Source of the DNA: Vandiemenella viatica
Taxonomy: Eukaryota; Arthropoda; Insecta; Orthoptera; Morabidae
Length of the DNA stretch: 64,000 bases
NCBI GenBank assembly: GCA_031002005.1
Contig: JARYHS010009186.1
Coordinates: 253,919,199-253,983,198, forward strand
Direction of reading: 5' to 3'
Position 1 is the stretch's first letter. The number at the start of each line of letters is the position of its first letter. Below the pieces are notes generated by a model. That model had not been told where the DNA came from. It did no database searches and saw nothing but the letters and a program-made list of their open reading frames with translations. The position numbers were made by a program, and so were the translations under genes. This document shows, piece by piece, positions 11,733-22,040 of this stretch.

Positions 11733-12608
11733 TGGAACGCTCATAAACTCTACTATTTACTAACATCTCTGGGCGCTGTTATTAAGTAACGCTCATAACC
11801 TCTACTATGTACTAACATCTCTCTACTATGTACTAACATCTCTCTACTATGTACTAACATCTCTGGCAGTTGTTATTAAGTAACTCTCATTCCCTCTACT
11901 ATGTACTAACATCTCTGGAAGTTGTTTTTAAGTAACGCTCTTACCCTCTACTATGTACTAACATCTCTGGAAGTTGTTTTAAGTAACGCGCATACCCGCT
12001 ACTATGTACTACATCTTTGCTAGTTGTTATTAAGTTAACGCTCATGCCCTCTACTATGTACTATATCTCTGGCAGTTGTTATTAAGTAACGCTCATACCC
12101 TCTACTATGAACTAACATCTCTGACGAGTTGTTATTAAGTAACGCTCATACCCTCTACTATGTACTAGACATCTCTGGGAACTTGTTATTAAGTACCGTT
12201 CATAACCCTCTACTATGTACTAATATCTCTGGCAGTTGTTATTAAGTAACGCTCATACCCTCTACTATGAACTAACATCTCTGGCAGTTGTTATTAAGTA
12301 ACGCTCATACCCTCTACTATGATCTAACATCTCTGGCAGTTGTTAATTAAGTAACTCTCATTCCCTCTACTATGTACTAACATCTCTGGAAGTTGTTTTT
12401 AAGTAACGCTCATACCCTTTACTATGTTCTAACATGCTTTGCTAGTTGTTATTAAGTAACGCTCATACCCTCTACTATGTACTAACATCTTTGCCAGTTG
12501 TTATTAAGTAACGCTCATACCCTCTACTATGTACTAATATCTCTGGCAGTTGTTATTAAGTAACGCTCATACCCTCTACTATGTAATAACATCTCTGAAA
12601 GCTGTTAA
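11733..12608. repeat. Minisatellite, about 52-bp unit, 18 units
   Basis: The unit reads approximately TAACGCTCATACCCTC, TACTATGTACTAACATC, TCTGGCAGTTGTTATTAAG. I count 18 occurrences of the CTACTATG core, two of them only 21 bases long (11817-11860, a local triplication of CTCTACTATGTACTAACATCT). Variant markers recur in order: the TAACTCTCATTCCC variant followed by GGAAGTTGTTTTTAAG and then TTTGCTAG occurs near 11880-12020 and again near 12350-12440. That indicates block duplication on top of single-unit expansion. Confidence 0.95.
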
Positions 12609-12659
12609 TCCAGCGCTATGGACATGGATACACAACGCCAAGGCTTAACCTTTTATTAG

Positions 12660-13000
12660 TATTGATACTTCGAGTGAAATTTCTTCACCCGTCCACTTTT
12701 GCCCTTCAGAAATTTTAATTTTAAATTTATTCAGTGTTTTTGATAAACCATTCAGCTCTTCAATTGCTAATTTATTCCAATCCCATACCTACAAATGAAC
12801 ATTTTCCACTCCCTGATGCCTGAAAACAAGCGCCATCTTGTGATGATAGTCATGTTTTCCCTTTCAATCACCTCTCCTAATTCTTCAACTGTTATCCATC
12901 ACCAGTATAACCTCAGTATAAACCCCAACACTCTCTTCACTCTCCTCCTGTTTTCCCATTTCCGTCCGCTTGATTTTGTTTGGGTGATATATTCACTCTC
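12660..13000 (-). mobile_element. LINE 3' fragment (same family as 6135-7464)
   Basis: Read on the minus strand, the 3' end of the jockey/CR1-like family is recognisable: a degenerate form of the DWNKL block near 12780, the HKLAL-like block near 12825-12860, and a 3' UTR ending near 12660. It is degenerate, with stops in all frames. Confidence 0.6.
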
Positions 13001-13079
13001 TCCTGTAGTAGTACAGCCATTGCCCGCCAAGCTGTCCCGTGGATCACTCGTAGAGAGGGCTTGCAGCTGGTACTTTTAC

Positions 13080-13690
13080 TCGTGTTTTACCGGACCTTGA
13101 ATTAGTAGAAGAGTCGACGATGCGCCATTACGTTTTGTCTCGAAGCTTATCTCGTTACAAAACATCCGCCATAACATTAATTCCGCAGTCACGCTCGTTT
13201 TCTACTGAAGGCCACGGCGAGGATGTTACAAAACAGCACGCGCACTCATAGTGGCGTGTACAGGTCATTAGAAACCTGCAGAGTTACTGCGCTGAACAAC
13301 GGCACGGGCATCTGCCTGCTATCGAACGTGCTGAAGAGAAAGGCAGCGATCAGAATGCGTTGCCGCAGTATACTGCGCACATTCCGCTCGCGTATCTTAA
13401 GAACCGCATCACAAGCGCCGTAATAGACTGTCCAACCACGCATCTGATCACTGGTTTATGTGAACCTGGCGTTAGTCCCAGCAGTGAACACCATGCAGAA
13501 ACTGTTAACATTTTATGTACTTGTTCTAAATGTTTCGTGAAGTCACAAAATACGGGTTTATGCTCCCACTCCAAGCCACTGAGATAAGACGTTCAAATAC
13601 TTGTATGAGAACCTCAAGGAAATCTTTGAGAAAGAACGACACTATCACTTTAAACTGGTTATTGATGACAGGGTGAGCAACTATTGGATT
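13080..13690. other. GC-richer stretch with overlapping short frames
   Basis: Frames of 60-80 codons overlap on both strands between 13220 and 13590. None shows a domain, and the strands are equally open, which fits high local GC rather than coding. It may be an unrecognised mobile element. Confidence 0.3.
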
Positions 13691-13885
13691 GATTTTTTTG
13701 CTTATGGCTTTACGTGTCGTCGACGTCGAGGCCATTAGAGGCACGGAACGGGAAGGAATTCGGCAATGGCCTTTTAGAGGAACCATCCCAGCATTCGCCT
13801 GCAGTGATTTGTGGAAACCACGGGAAACTCATATATGAATGCCCGAACGTAGATTCGAACCTGCGTCCTCCAGAACCAATTGTAT
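13690..13885 (-). repeat. SINE-B copy
   Basis: The minus strand shows a B box (GGTTCGAATCTACG), the body (CACTGCAGGCGAATGCTGGGATGG, AAAAGGCCATTGCC) and the 3' end ACGTAAAGCCATAAGC followed by A residues (poly-T at 13690-13697). It has the tail subtype also seen at 18085 and 24292. Confidence 0.75.
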
Positions 13886-13972
13886 CAAATAATAGCACAT
13901 AATCCTTATTAAAAAAACTGGAACTCGCTTGGCAGTATCTGGATATCAACAATATTTTATTGGTAAGGGTTT

Positions 13973-14516
13973 GGGGGCATCCATAAATTACGTGAGGTGT
14001 TTCTCCGGATTTCCGGACCCACCTCTGGTGAGATCTGGTCCGTTAGACCCCCCCCCCCCCCTCCCCCCAAGAAATCGCCCTCGCAACTTTTTGAGACACC
14101 AAAGCCGGTTACACCCCCACTTTTCAACGAAAAACCCCCTAAAATCTGGCCCCTTTACAGCCATTCAGGTGGTGTACGGTCCTGAGTTCTGATGGCCCCT
14201 TTTTAAGCCACGTTTTATATTTGTGAACTATTTTATTTGCTGTCTGTATGGCCGATCCCTTACAGTCGACCATGCAGACAGCATTTTAGTACTTTCTTAG
14301 CCACAGATTTAGCTGGTAACTGTTAGGGCGCTAATGACCCCGCTGTCGAGGCGCCCTAAAGCAACAACAACAACAACAACAACCTCCTAAAATCGACTTT
14401 CCCGTCATTTGTAGACCTTCCAAAACCTCGCGTGAGATTTCCGTTGACCCCTTCTCCCCCTTGTTGAGATTTTGTGAGATTCCGCTAACCCCCCCCCCAT
14501 TTTACCCCCTTTTACG
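13973..14516 (+). mobile_element. MITE-C copy (TTAA-type), interrupted by a LINE tail
   Basis: It begins GGGGGCATCCATAAATTACG, the terminal motif of a MITE family with at least six copies here. Internal TGGTGAGATCTGGTC and AGAAATCGCCCT blocks match the copy at 27800-28147. Bases 14147-14382 are a later insertion, after which the MITE resumes at CTAAAATCGACTTTCCCG. Its own right terminus (ATTTATGGACGCC) is missing, so it is 3'-truncated near 14516. Confidence 0.8.
14147..14382 (+). mobile_element. LINE 3' end with (CAA)n tail inserted in MITE-C
   Basis: A 236-bp segment ends with a hairpin, GGGCGCTAATGACC pairing with GGCGCCC, then (CAA)n. This is a terminus typical of R1/I-group LINEs or SINEs that share it. 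It is flanked by CCCCCTAAAATC (14135-14146) and CCTCCTAAAATC (14383-14394), a 12-bp target duplication with one mismatch. The hairpin recurs at 29461-29512 on the minus strand. Confidence 0.8.
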
Positions 14517-14539
14517 ACTCACAGACATTATCATCATCA

Positions 14540-14735
14540 GAGGCTGGAGAAATTTGTGGACAAAAAGTAAGGAAGAAATACGACCACGGTATTCTGAAGG
14601 TATAATCCTGGCATTTCGCCTGTAGTGATTTGGGGGAACTATGTAAAACCGGAATCTGGTTGACGGGACGGGGATTTGAACCCGCGTGTTGGGTCATACT
14701 CCCTCTCCTATAGGACGCGCCTGACACTGTACCGT
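14540..14735 (-). repeat. SINE-B relative with a different tRNA-like head
   Basis: The body CCAGATTCCGGTTTTACATAG and CACTACAGGCGAAATGCC and the B box GGGTTCAAATCCCCGTCCCG are visible on the minus strand. The head (CGTCCTATAGGAGAGGG) differs from the usual CTCTGGCCTCGCATTCGGG, so this may be a distinct subfamily. Confidence 0.65.
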
Positions 14736-14749
14736 AGCAGCGGGCTGAA

Positions 14750-15310
14750 CTGAGCGGGGTTTTCGTTTTGTAGCTCGGGTTTATGAGGGCCGCAGTAAAC
14801 AGCCATTCACACGTGTGTCCGGTGGCCGACTCGTCAGTTCGACTATTGTCTCAGGGCGGGCCCGGCTCCTGTGCGGTCTCCATTTACACCAACTCTCACA
14901 AAGTGTCTTCCTCACCACACATACTAACAGATGTCTATTATCACGTTATTCCTCTCAACAATCCTATATTCCAATTCCATTCCCGACAGCAAACACTTCA
15001 TTCGTATTTTTATTTTTTAAAAAAACTTAGCAATTACTTCTTTTCATTTTTTAAAAACTCAAATGCTCAGTTGATGTACGTTTCAACGATAATATATATA
15101 TATATACAAGAAAAGTGCAAAGAAGGCGAAAATGAAATGGTTGTAGGTAAACTAAAAGTGGGCCTTCGGAAGAAGAAATAGAGTTTTGGAGAATGGAGAA
15201 AAGATGTATAAAAATTAAAGCTATTGATATGAAAACTCTTTTGAGCTCAGAGGTTGCCATTACGCTTGCATCCACCCCCAGATACCAACATCCCAGTGGT
15301 ATCAAAAAGG
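14750..15310. other. Non-coding stretch with (AT)n
   Basis: A short (AT)n lies at 15092-15104. A 132-codon plus frame (14783-15181) is low-complexity in its second half and has no motif. Confidence 0.3.
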
Positions 15311-15700
15311 CGCTCCATTGAAGTAGACTTATAACTACAATAGCTAGATTAAAAGTTCAACCGTGGTTTCTTTCCCTCGCATCCATACAGAATTAAAGCA
15401 TTTGAATCTCCGCTGTGGGATTGGGATGATGATATAGAATGCGACATTAAGCAAATATTATTCGGCTGCAAGAAATACTGGAACAACCTCACAAACTTCA
15501 TGAAAACACTTTCTCAAGAGTGCATTCAGTCACCGATCAACATGAAACCTTTACTGGCCACTGAAAATGTTATTATATATTGCTTAATCCTACCATTTGT
15601 CCGAAATAATAACCTAAAAGTTTAGAAGAGTACAATTTTAGTTGGTATAGCTGAATATCAAAAGCTTAAAGGCCAATAAATTAAATAAAAAATAAAAAGA
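15310..15700 (+). mobile_element. R1/I-group LINE C-terminal fragment
   Basis: With frameshifts the plus strand reads ARLKFN, HPYRIKAFESPLWDWDDDIECDI and ILFGCKKYWNNL. That matches the C-terminal cysteine/histidine region of R1/I-type LINEs, with two ligand cysteines replaced by Trp and Asp. The stop is near 15623, and the 3' end is AT-rich (AATTAAATAAAAAATAAAAAG). Confidence 0.6.
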
Positions 15701-15714
15701 TAGAATTAAGCGAT

Positions 15715-16125
15715 GGAAGAAATGCACAGAGAAACTGTGTGATGTGGATTATTTGAATAACGGTGTACTGGAGAAAGGAGAAGATATTGATGACTTAGGA
15801 GATCATGTATTAGGGACAAAATTTGAGAGAGCTTGAAATCTAATAAGGAGATTGGAATTGATGAGATTTCTTGCAAAACTTGTGATGTCCCTAGGATAAG
15901 AAGGAATCCAAAGATTATTCAAACTAATATCAAACAGTCACGGAACAGGAGAGGTTTCAACTAAAGAAGAAGACAGAACTAGAATATATGAAGCAGAAAA
16001 TTGAGAACGTAGGTTGTAAGGGGTATGTTAAGATGAAGAGGTTAGCTCAAGATAGGAAGATATGGAGAGTTGCATCTAACCAGTCGAGAGACTGATGACA
16101 GCAAAAATAAATAAATAAAGCGAGA
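15715..16125 (+). mobile_element. RTE-type LINE 3' end (probable)
   Basis: The final part GTAGGTTGTAAGGGGTATG, GATGAAGAGGTTAGCTCAAG, TGGAGAGTTGCATC and AACCAGTCGAGAGACTGATGAC followed by (AAATA)n corresponds to the conserved 3' end of RTE LINEs that I recognise from orthopteroid insects. Upstream of about 15990 the assignment is uncertain. Confidence 0.55.
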
Positions 16126-16189
16126 AGTTATTAGAGAAATTCTGGGTTCCAATTTCAAGTATTGCGTCCATCAAAAGTGATCCAAAAAA

Positions 16190-16570
16190 ATCTACAGCAA
16201 AACGGACAAAATCAACGAAGCAATCCGCAAAAGACGGGCCCGATTCTATGGCCACCTCAAATGGATGGAGGAGAACAGACTAACAAAAAAAATTTAATTT
16301 ATTTGATTCAAAACGCAAATCTGTAATGTCCTGGTTCGTAAATATTAAAGAAGACGTTCATTTGATGGAACTAGAACCAGAAGATGCTTTCAACAGAGAT
16401 ATATTTCTGAAGAAGTTAATGACAAATGGGACAAGCTGGGACGAACACTCCAAAAGAAAACGCGGTACACTCTGGACAGTGGAGCGTTAACAGGCCACTC
16501 AAAACGAGTGAAGGACTTCTGGACCCTAAAGGGCTCGGTGCCAAGTGCACAAAGGCCTCAACGAATATGT
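16190..16570 (+). mobile_element. LINE C-terminal fragment (RRARFYGHL type)
   Basis: The plus strand reads KINEAIRKRRARFYGHLKW, MEENRLTKKI and, in shifted frames, SWFVNIKEDVHLMELE and AFNRDIFLKKL. This is the C-terminal wording that follows the reverse transcriptase in a common arthropod LINE group. It contains stops and frameshifts. Confidence 0.6.
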
Positions 16571-16647
16571 ATGTATAAAATAAAAAATGCAGATACATGG
16601 CTGTCCTACCGAAATTTCGAAGACTGGTCTAAATGTGTGGCATAGCA

Positions 16648-16680
16648 TAGAGAGAGAGAGATAGAGAGAGAAAAAAAATA
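16648..16680. repeat. (AG)n microsatellite
   Basis: AGAGAGAGAGATAGAGAGAG is followed by an A run. Confidence 0.85.
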
Positions 16681-16854
16681 AGTTCAGTACAAATGACATG
16701 ACCCGCGTGTAAGACTGCGCCACCACACTGGATTGGGGGAGGGGGAGGAACAACGGAGCTTGGTTCCAGTCCAGGTTCTCATTGCAGTTTAAACGCGGTT
16801 TTTTCGTAATCGTCGAGGCGAATGCTGGGACGGTACCGAATTTCCGCCTAATAA

Positions 16855-17090
16855 GGGAGCGTCCATAAACTACGTGACTCTGCATGGGAAAAGGGGGGTG
16901 AGAGGTTGGCTGTAAAGCTACGCTGGGAGGGGGGGGGGTTCCGAGCCAGGCAACGTAGCTTTTCATTCATATTATTTGTCACCGTTAAAATAAGGTTCAG
17001 AACACAAAACAGCATGTGAATATTTATGTCCGTCATTTGGTTATATCCGTACGTAATTTACGATAGTCTGACAAGAGACAACGGTAAAAC
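16855..17090 (-). mobile_element. MITE-C, subtype 2, partial
   Basis: It starts GGGAGCGTCCATAAACTACG after TAATAA and matches the reverse complement of 42660-42881 (AAAGCTACGCTGGG, TTCCGAGCCA, TATTTGTCACCGTTAAAAT, GTCTGACAAGAGA). Only the right half of the element is present, in the opposite orientation to the 42527 copy. Confidence 0.75.
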
Positions 17091-17538
17091 ATGCCTTCTG
17101 GAATCAATAGCGGAACATTTCACAAACAAAAATACATTTTCCTTGCTGAACATCAAGTTGCACGTATCGCAGACACCGCTAGCATTGCAGCATTACGATA
17201 ATCTGTCCGGATCTAACAAGTCATATTATAATTACGTTGGTGGCTTGTGGCGTTCTTTGTCCCCCCCTCCCCCCCCCCCACCTCCCAGCTACCTGTTTCT
17301 ACACACATACACGTAGCAGGTATCTAGTAGTTCGTAGTGGCTATGACGACGGACAGAGCAAAAAAAAAACAAGTGACAAGGCCAAACGGTATCACAATCT
17401 GCTCACAGGAAATTTTATAATTTTATCCACTTGTCTCGCTCAGCATTTTTCGGCTGAACAGTAAAGCACTTTGGCGAACTGCCACCGTAGAGCAGGTAGC
17501 AGTGACTGGTTCAGTTAACAGGTGTGTTTTCCTTGCAG
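17091..17538. other. Non-coding stretch with poly-C
   Basis: A C-rich run (17262-17284) may be the eroded other half of the MITE. I see nothing else. Confidence 0.3.
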
Positions 17539-17616
17539 GGCCTCAGGACGTGAAGGCAGCGCTCTCGCAAGCACTCACGGAAATGAACCTCGGACCTTCC
17601 AGTTGCTGGTTCCACG
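17539..17616 (+). CDS. Candidate internal exon, unidentified
   Basis: A strong acceptor (TGTGTTTTCCTTGCAG ending at 17538) is followed by 78 bases with raised GC and a good donor (CACG|GTAACG). The only open frame across it enters in phase 1 and reads PQDVKAALSQALTEMNLG then PSSCWFHG, leaving in phase 1, so the exon is symmetric. The amphipathic DVKAALSQALTEMNL looks helical. I do not recognise the family. It could be an alternative upstream exon of tup, whose LIM1 exon also enters in phase 1, an exon of another gene, or chance. The 11-kb distance to the ATG exon gives no support either way. Confidence 0.28.
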
Positions 17617-18084
17617 GTAACGTAGACACAGTGTTCCGACGTTCGCTCTAGTATGGTTAAAGTAGCCCAGTGATACGAAAGAACCTGCGCAGTAGTGATT
17701 CTCTGAAGGACTCATTGCTCCAAATGCAGTGCACTTACGTGACACCATGTCTTTATATACGGTACCAGCGCTTCTCAAACCTTTTCACCCCGAAGACTAG
17801 TAAAATTTCTGAAAATTCTTCTACAGTCTACTGACTTATGTAGGCCTTTTTTCACGTTTGTGTATGTTATTAGCAATTTACAAAGAAAAACATTTGGAAC
17901 ATTGCATTGTACCATTATCACACAATAAACCTAAAAGTACATCCAGAATTCTCACTGAAACACATTTTATTAATTGGAAATGAATTTGGTATATACTGAA
18001 AATAATCTTAATATTTACTGACCAAATGATCAATTATTTACTGTACCCAAAAGAAAGATAGTAAACCACAGAAAGTAAAGATTT
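17617..18084. other. Non-coding stretch; possible hAT-like start
   Basis: CAGCGCTTCTCAAACCTTTT at 17767 resembles the CAGYGSTTCTCAAAC terminus of one hAT group. No matching right end was found. Confidence 0.25.
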
Positions 18085-18268
18085 TTTAGTTATGGCTTTA
18101 CGCCTCGTCGACGCCAAGGTCATTAGAGGCGGGATGGGATTGGAAGCAAGGAACAGGAAGGAATTCACCCATGGCCTTTTGAAGGAAGCATCCCGGCATT
18201 CGCCCGGAGTGATTTAGGGAAACCATGGAAAACCCAAATCTGGATGCCCGGACGGGGATTCGAACGAA
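18085..18268 (-). repeat. SINE-B copy, head truncated
   Basis: The minus strand carries the B box TTCGAATCCCCGTCCGG, the full body and the 3' end GGCGTAAAGCCATAAC followed by A residues. The A-box half of the head is missing. It belongs to the tail subtype with GTCGACGAGGCG. Confidence 0.8.
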
Positions 18269-19050
18269 AAGAAAAAGAGCAAGGATAGCAATATTATATT
18301 ATAACTCACTTTTAATGATATGGATGAGCTTGTCTCCCAATGAAGAATTGATGGACATCTCAGATCTCCATCAATATCAGTCAAAGTCAGTCAGTCTAAC
18401 ATCACTACATATGTCCAATCGATTTCTGCATTTTATTTTCATTTGAAAGAGTGATGAAAAGCCTTTCTCTCAAAAATAGATTGTTAATTGCATTCTAAGC
18501 TGGCTGTCATTTCAAAACATGGTTAACTGTTCCATCTTCGACAGCGAAAAGCGATTCTCGTAACTGTATGTATGAAATGGGTCGGTATCACGGGTAAGTT
18601 TCTCATAAAAGTTGTTAGGAAAAAGTTTCGTTCAAAAAGTCCTAGATTAATAGCTTATACTCGCTTGTAGCCTTGTACAATCCGGTTATGATATCGATTT
18701 TACGGGAAATTTTTTTTAGTAATTTATTTTTTGTTATGGCATCGTTAATTTAATTTTTAAGATTCTACCTCTTCCATTCTCGTGGACTACATGGCTGATC
18801 TATACTATAAAATTATAAATCTGAAAGCTGGGTGAGTCTGTCTCTTTGTCCTGGCACGATGTAAAAGCTACAGCACCAATCTTCATGGGGTTTTCACAGT
18901 TTTCAAGCTAATAGTCAGTATGTCTTATGACTGCGTGATAGGGGAACGGAGTGCAAAATGATAGTTCTTTTGTATCGATAACAGATATGCTCCAGAGATC
19001 ACACACTGCATCACCCATGAACACTCCTTTACGTGAAACCAGAGATTCCA
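18269..19050. other. Non-coding stretch
   Basis: ATCTATACTATAAAATTATAAATCTGAAAG followed by TGTCTCTTTGTCC (18798-18850) looks like a generic insect repeat edge, but I cannot assign a family. Confidence 0.3.
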
Positions 19051-19054
19051 CTAC

Positions 19055-19308
19055 AAGGGGCGTCCGTTAATTTCGTGAGGTTTTTTTTCAGATTTGGTGA
19101 GATCTGTGAGACTCCTAACGTGAGATTGATTTCGAGATTTTGATAGCTTTTTTTTATTTTTTTCTAACTATACTTCTCTTTGAAGGGCGGCAATCTGAAA
19201 TAAAAAGTTGACGTTAGATTTTAATCGCTACCCCCCCCCCTCCTCCCTTTAAATGAGATTTTTCCAGACCCCCTCTCCCCTATTTTGAGTAATTAATCGA
19301 CACCCTCC
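19055..19308 (+). mobile_element. MITE-C, full-length short copy
   Basis: The left end AGGGGCGTCCGTTAATTTCG and the right end GTAATTAATCGACACCCTCC form imperfect terminal inverted repeats of about 20 bases. The interior keeps TTTGGTGAGATCTG and a poly-C block. It is about 254 bp long and no target duplication is readable. Confidence 0.65.
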
Positions 19309-19890
19309 AACGCAAATGAACACTGCATCCTTTGAATTCTGTTAATATTGTTTTTTTAAAAAAAATTATGTATCTTTGGTTTATTTATTTCTTCAGTTTT
19401 GTGAAGTATTTTACTTCAGACCACACTAAAAACATTCAACAAACCACTGCATAGAAGTTCGACTCTCCAATAAGCGTAACGAAATTTATAATTTAATTTA
19501 CGAGAAAGGTTAGAAAGATACTAGATTAAAATGTTAATTCTTTGGTACAAGAGGAAAAACAAAAGGCAAAGGTATTACTGTGCAAACCAAGGTCCACGCG
19601 GGGCGAGCAAGCGGTAAAATTGTAGTAACTAACGCTGTCGACATACTTGTCCCAAGTAGTGAGTATAAAAATTAATTTTTCGTTTTTACTGCAATGTCCT
19701 CCCAGAACATAAGCGTGTTTTTCTGTTTTAACAACTTGTTGTTAGATATCCATGTTAGGTAGCATAATGACTGTGGAAAACAACTTCAAGCTCGTCGTTT
19801 CGTTTCTATATTCAAGGAGGCAGTGTTTTCTCTACAATAAATCCGGAACGCTTCTGACCACCAAGCCACGGAGGCGACCCCACACTGCAC
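19309..19890. other. Non-coding stretch
   Basis: AT-rich sequence with no supported feature. Confidence 0.4.
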
Positions 19891-19894
19891 CGAA

Positions 19895-20745
19895 CAGCAG
19901 ACATGACGGGAAGGGTCAGAACCAGCTATGAAAGTATATCTGGCATTCAGGGCGACTGCACAGTACTCCACATTATCGACGGAGGCTTATGCAATTTCAA
20001 TGGCACTAGAATACGTACAACAATCTGGACAAAACAACACTGCCATATGTATAGGTTCCAAAGCAGCCCTCCAAGCAATTTTAGGGATACCAAAAGGGAA
20101 ATGCAAGTATTGCCTAACGTACAAAGTAGCTAAGGAATTAAGAAACAGTGCAGGGCAAGGAATAGAAATCAAACTACAATGGGTACCTAGTCACGTTGGT
20201 ATAGCGGGCAATGAGGCTGCGGGTATAACAGCAAGGATGCCACTGAATTCCCAAGATAAGGAACACTTCCCCATACCATTTACTGATTATAAATACACAA
20301 TTTCATCCTGCGTTAAGGCAGAATGGGGTAAAATGTGGCGGGAGGATGGACAGGAGGTTGGCAGATGGTATAGGGCAATAACGAATACAATCAGAGATAA
20401 ACCATGGCACGATCCAGTGCACCTTAGCAGGAAGGAGACACTGAGAGCTGGCCACGTGTTGTTAAACGACAAAAGAAATTTATGATGAAACTAATTGACT
20501 CTCCCATGTGTGGGACTTTAGCAGAGACGGAGAATATATACCAATTCATGTTGAGGTGCAGAAACTACAAGGCCGAAAGACATGGATTTTTAGAAGAAGG
20601 TTTACAAATTACATACATACAATCCCTTATGCAGGTCCTCGCATTTCCCAACAAAAAATCCTCTAATCTATCATTCAAGTATGTTTCCATAACACAAACT
20701 TATGTATAAATAATATATATAAATAAACAACAAACAATACTGTTA
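19895..20745 (+). mobile_element. I-group LINE: RNase H and C-terminal region, dead
   Basis: The frame 19928-20485 encodes an RNase H-like domain: STEAYAISMALEYV (catalytic Glu present), IGSKAALQAI where TDSKSALQAI is expected (catalytic Asp lost), and WVPSHVGIAGNEAAG, where the last Gly replaces the usual Asp. A C-terminal part continues to a stop, then in another frame to 20709 with a C-x7-9-Y-x-F-M-L-x-C-like zinc region. The 3' end is followed by AT-rich ATATAAATAAACAACAAAC. It is 5'-truncated, with no reverse transcriptase present. Two of the catalytic acids are lost, so it is a pseudogene. Confidence 0.85.
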
Positions 20746-20805
20746 CATTACCTTTTTGCAACTGACTAAATTAGCCTATAGAAAAAAAAAAAAACAGCTC
20801 TATGT

Positions 20806-20912
20806 TGCGATTACACTGTATAGACGCCGCAAATATTTGCAGTCCTTTCCGCGCGTGAGTTTGATGACTCTTCTCAATTTGCCGCCACTCTACGGCAATC
20901 ACATTGTTCTCT
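20806..20912. repeat. Short MITE-like inverted repeat
   Basis: GCGATTACACTGTATAGACGCCGCAAAT at the left pairs imperfectly with ATTTGCCGCCACTCTACGGCAATC at the right. The element is about 107 bp, and GATTACACTG recalls PIF/Harbinger-type ends like that at 26049. Confidence 0.35.
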
Positions 20913-21394
20913 AAGCGTCGATAAAGCTTCGTTTTATCCAATCAGCTGATAGTGCCGTGTTTAACAGTGTCTACACATACAAATCTGTAAACAGACCTGT
21001 GTCTCTCTGTCTTCTTTTTTTACCACAGCACACAAAATCCACCGAAACGATTCGGACAGGGTTTTAATGGTTTGAAAGTTTGCGGTCTAGCCTAAAATCT
21101 GAGGTATATCTTATCATTGAATGCGACCGGGGGATGGTGTCAGAAATGACAATCTATCGTTAACCAGGATAGACACCTCGGATCACATTGCAGTTAGTAC
21201 AAACACTCCTATCTTAACACAAAAGAACCCACCAAAGAACACACTATATCAGAGACAGAGAGTATCCTCTTTGGATTCAGGTAATATTGTTTTTAATCAC
21301 TGACATTTGTTTATTAATTTCTTCATTTTTTTCTGAAATACAAGTAGTACGTTAGCATAACTAACAAAAAGAATCCAATTGTTCAGAAATACGA

Positions 21395-22040
21395 GTTAAA
21401 CAATTCAGTTATTGATATGGTCGATTCTATGAAATATTTGGGAGTAACAGTACAAAGGAACATGAAATGGGACTTACACATTAATTCGTTGGTAGGTAGA
21501 GCTAATTCTAGGCTGCGATTCATAGGTCGAATATTGAAAAATTGTAATGAACAAACAAAGGAGATAGCGTACAAATCTCTTGTGCGTCCACATTTGGACT
21601 ATAGTTGTGCCATTTGGGATCCGTTTCGTAAGGGGTTGATCGAAAGTATAGAGAAAGTACAGAGAAGAGCCGCTCGATTCGTGACCGCTTGCTACAGTCC
21701 TTATAAAAGCGTCACAGAGCTGATTAGTAGACTAGGCTGGGAGTCTCTGGTAGATAGACGACGCACGTTTCGTTTAAACTTATTGGTAAACATGCGTACT
21801 CCCACTTTCACTCACGAGAGTAGTGAAATATTTCGTCCACCAACCTATTTGGGTCGGAATGACAGGATAGATAAGATTAGAGAAATAAGGTGCCGCAATG
21901 ATTCTTATATGAATTCTTTTTTCCCTCGTACCATTAGGGATTGGAATGCACAACAAAGAGATTAGCTTTGGTGCTGAGCACCCTCTGCCACCCACAATTT
22001 TGTGAATTGCAGATTATATATGTAGATGTAGATAATCCAC
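21395..22040 (+). mobile_element. CR1/jockey-like LINE C-terminal reverse transcriptase fragment
   Basis: One open frame (about 21393-21965) encodes the thumb and C-terminal region: VDSMKYLGVTVQRNMKWDLH, RANSRLRFIGRIL, EIAYKSLVRPHLDYSCAIWD, EKVQRRAARFV and a SVTELISRLGWESL block, ending RDWNAQQRD. The catalytic palm is missing through 5' truncation. The 3' end is (GTAGAT)n at 22018-22032, a characteristic tail of this group. With 570 bases uninterrupted, it is a fairly young copy. Confidence 0.85.

Noticed and set aside
11733..12608. CRISPR array
   Set aside because: Unit lengths are uniform with no unique spacers, the DNA is animal nuclear sequence, and the pattern is a minisatellite.
13360..13587. 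Overlapping 60-75 codon frames on both strands
   Set aside because: Equally open on opposite strands with no motif, consistent with local GC content only.
14783..15181. 132-codon plus-strand frame
   Set aside because: It passes into Phe/Lys-rich low-complexity sequence and (AT)n; no recognisable protein.
16526..16966. 146-codon minus-strand frame
   Set aside because: It runs across a LINE fragment, an (AG)n tract and a MITE, so it has no single origin.
17767..18084. Complete hAT element starting CAGCGCTTCTCAAACC
   Set aside because: No inverted right end or 8-bp duplication could be found within several kilobases.
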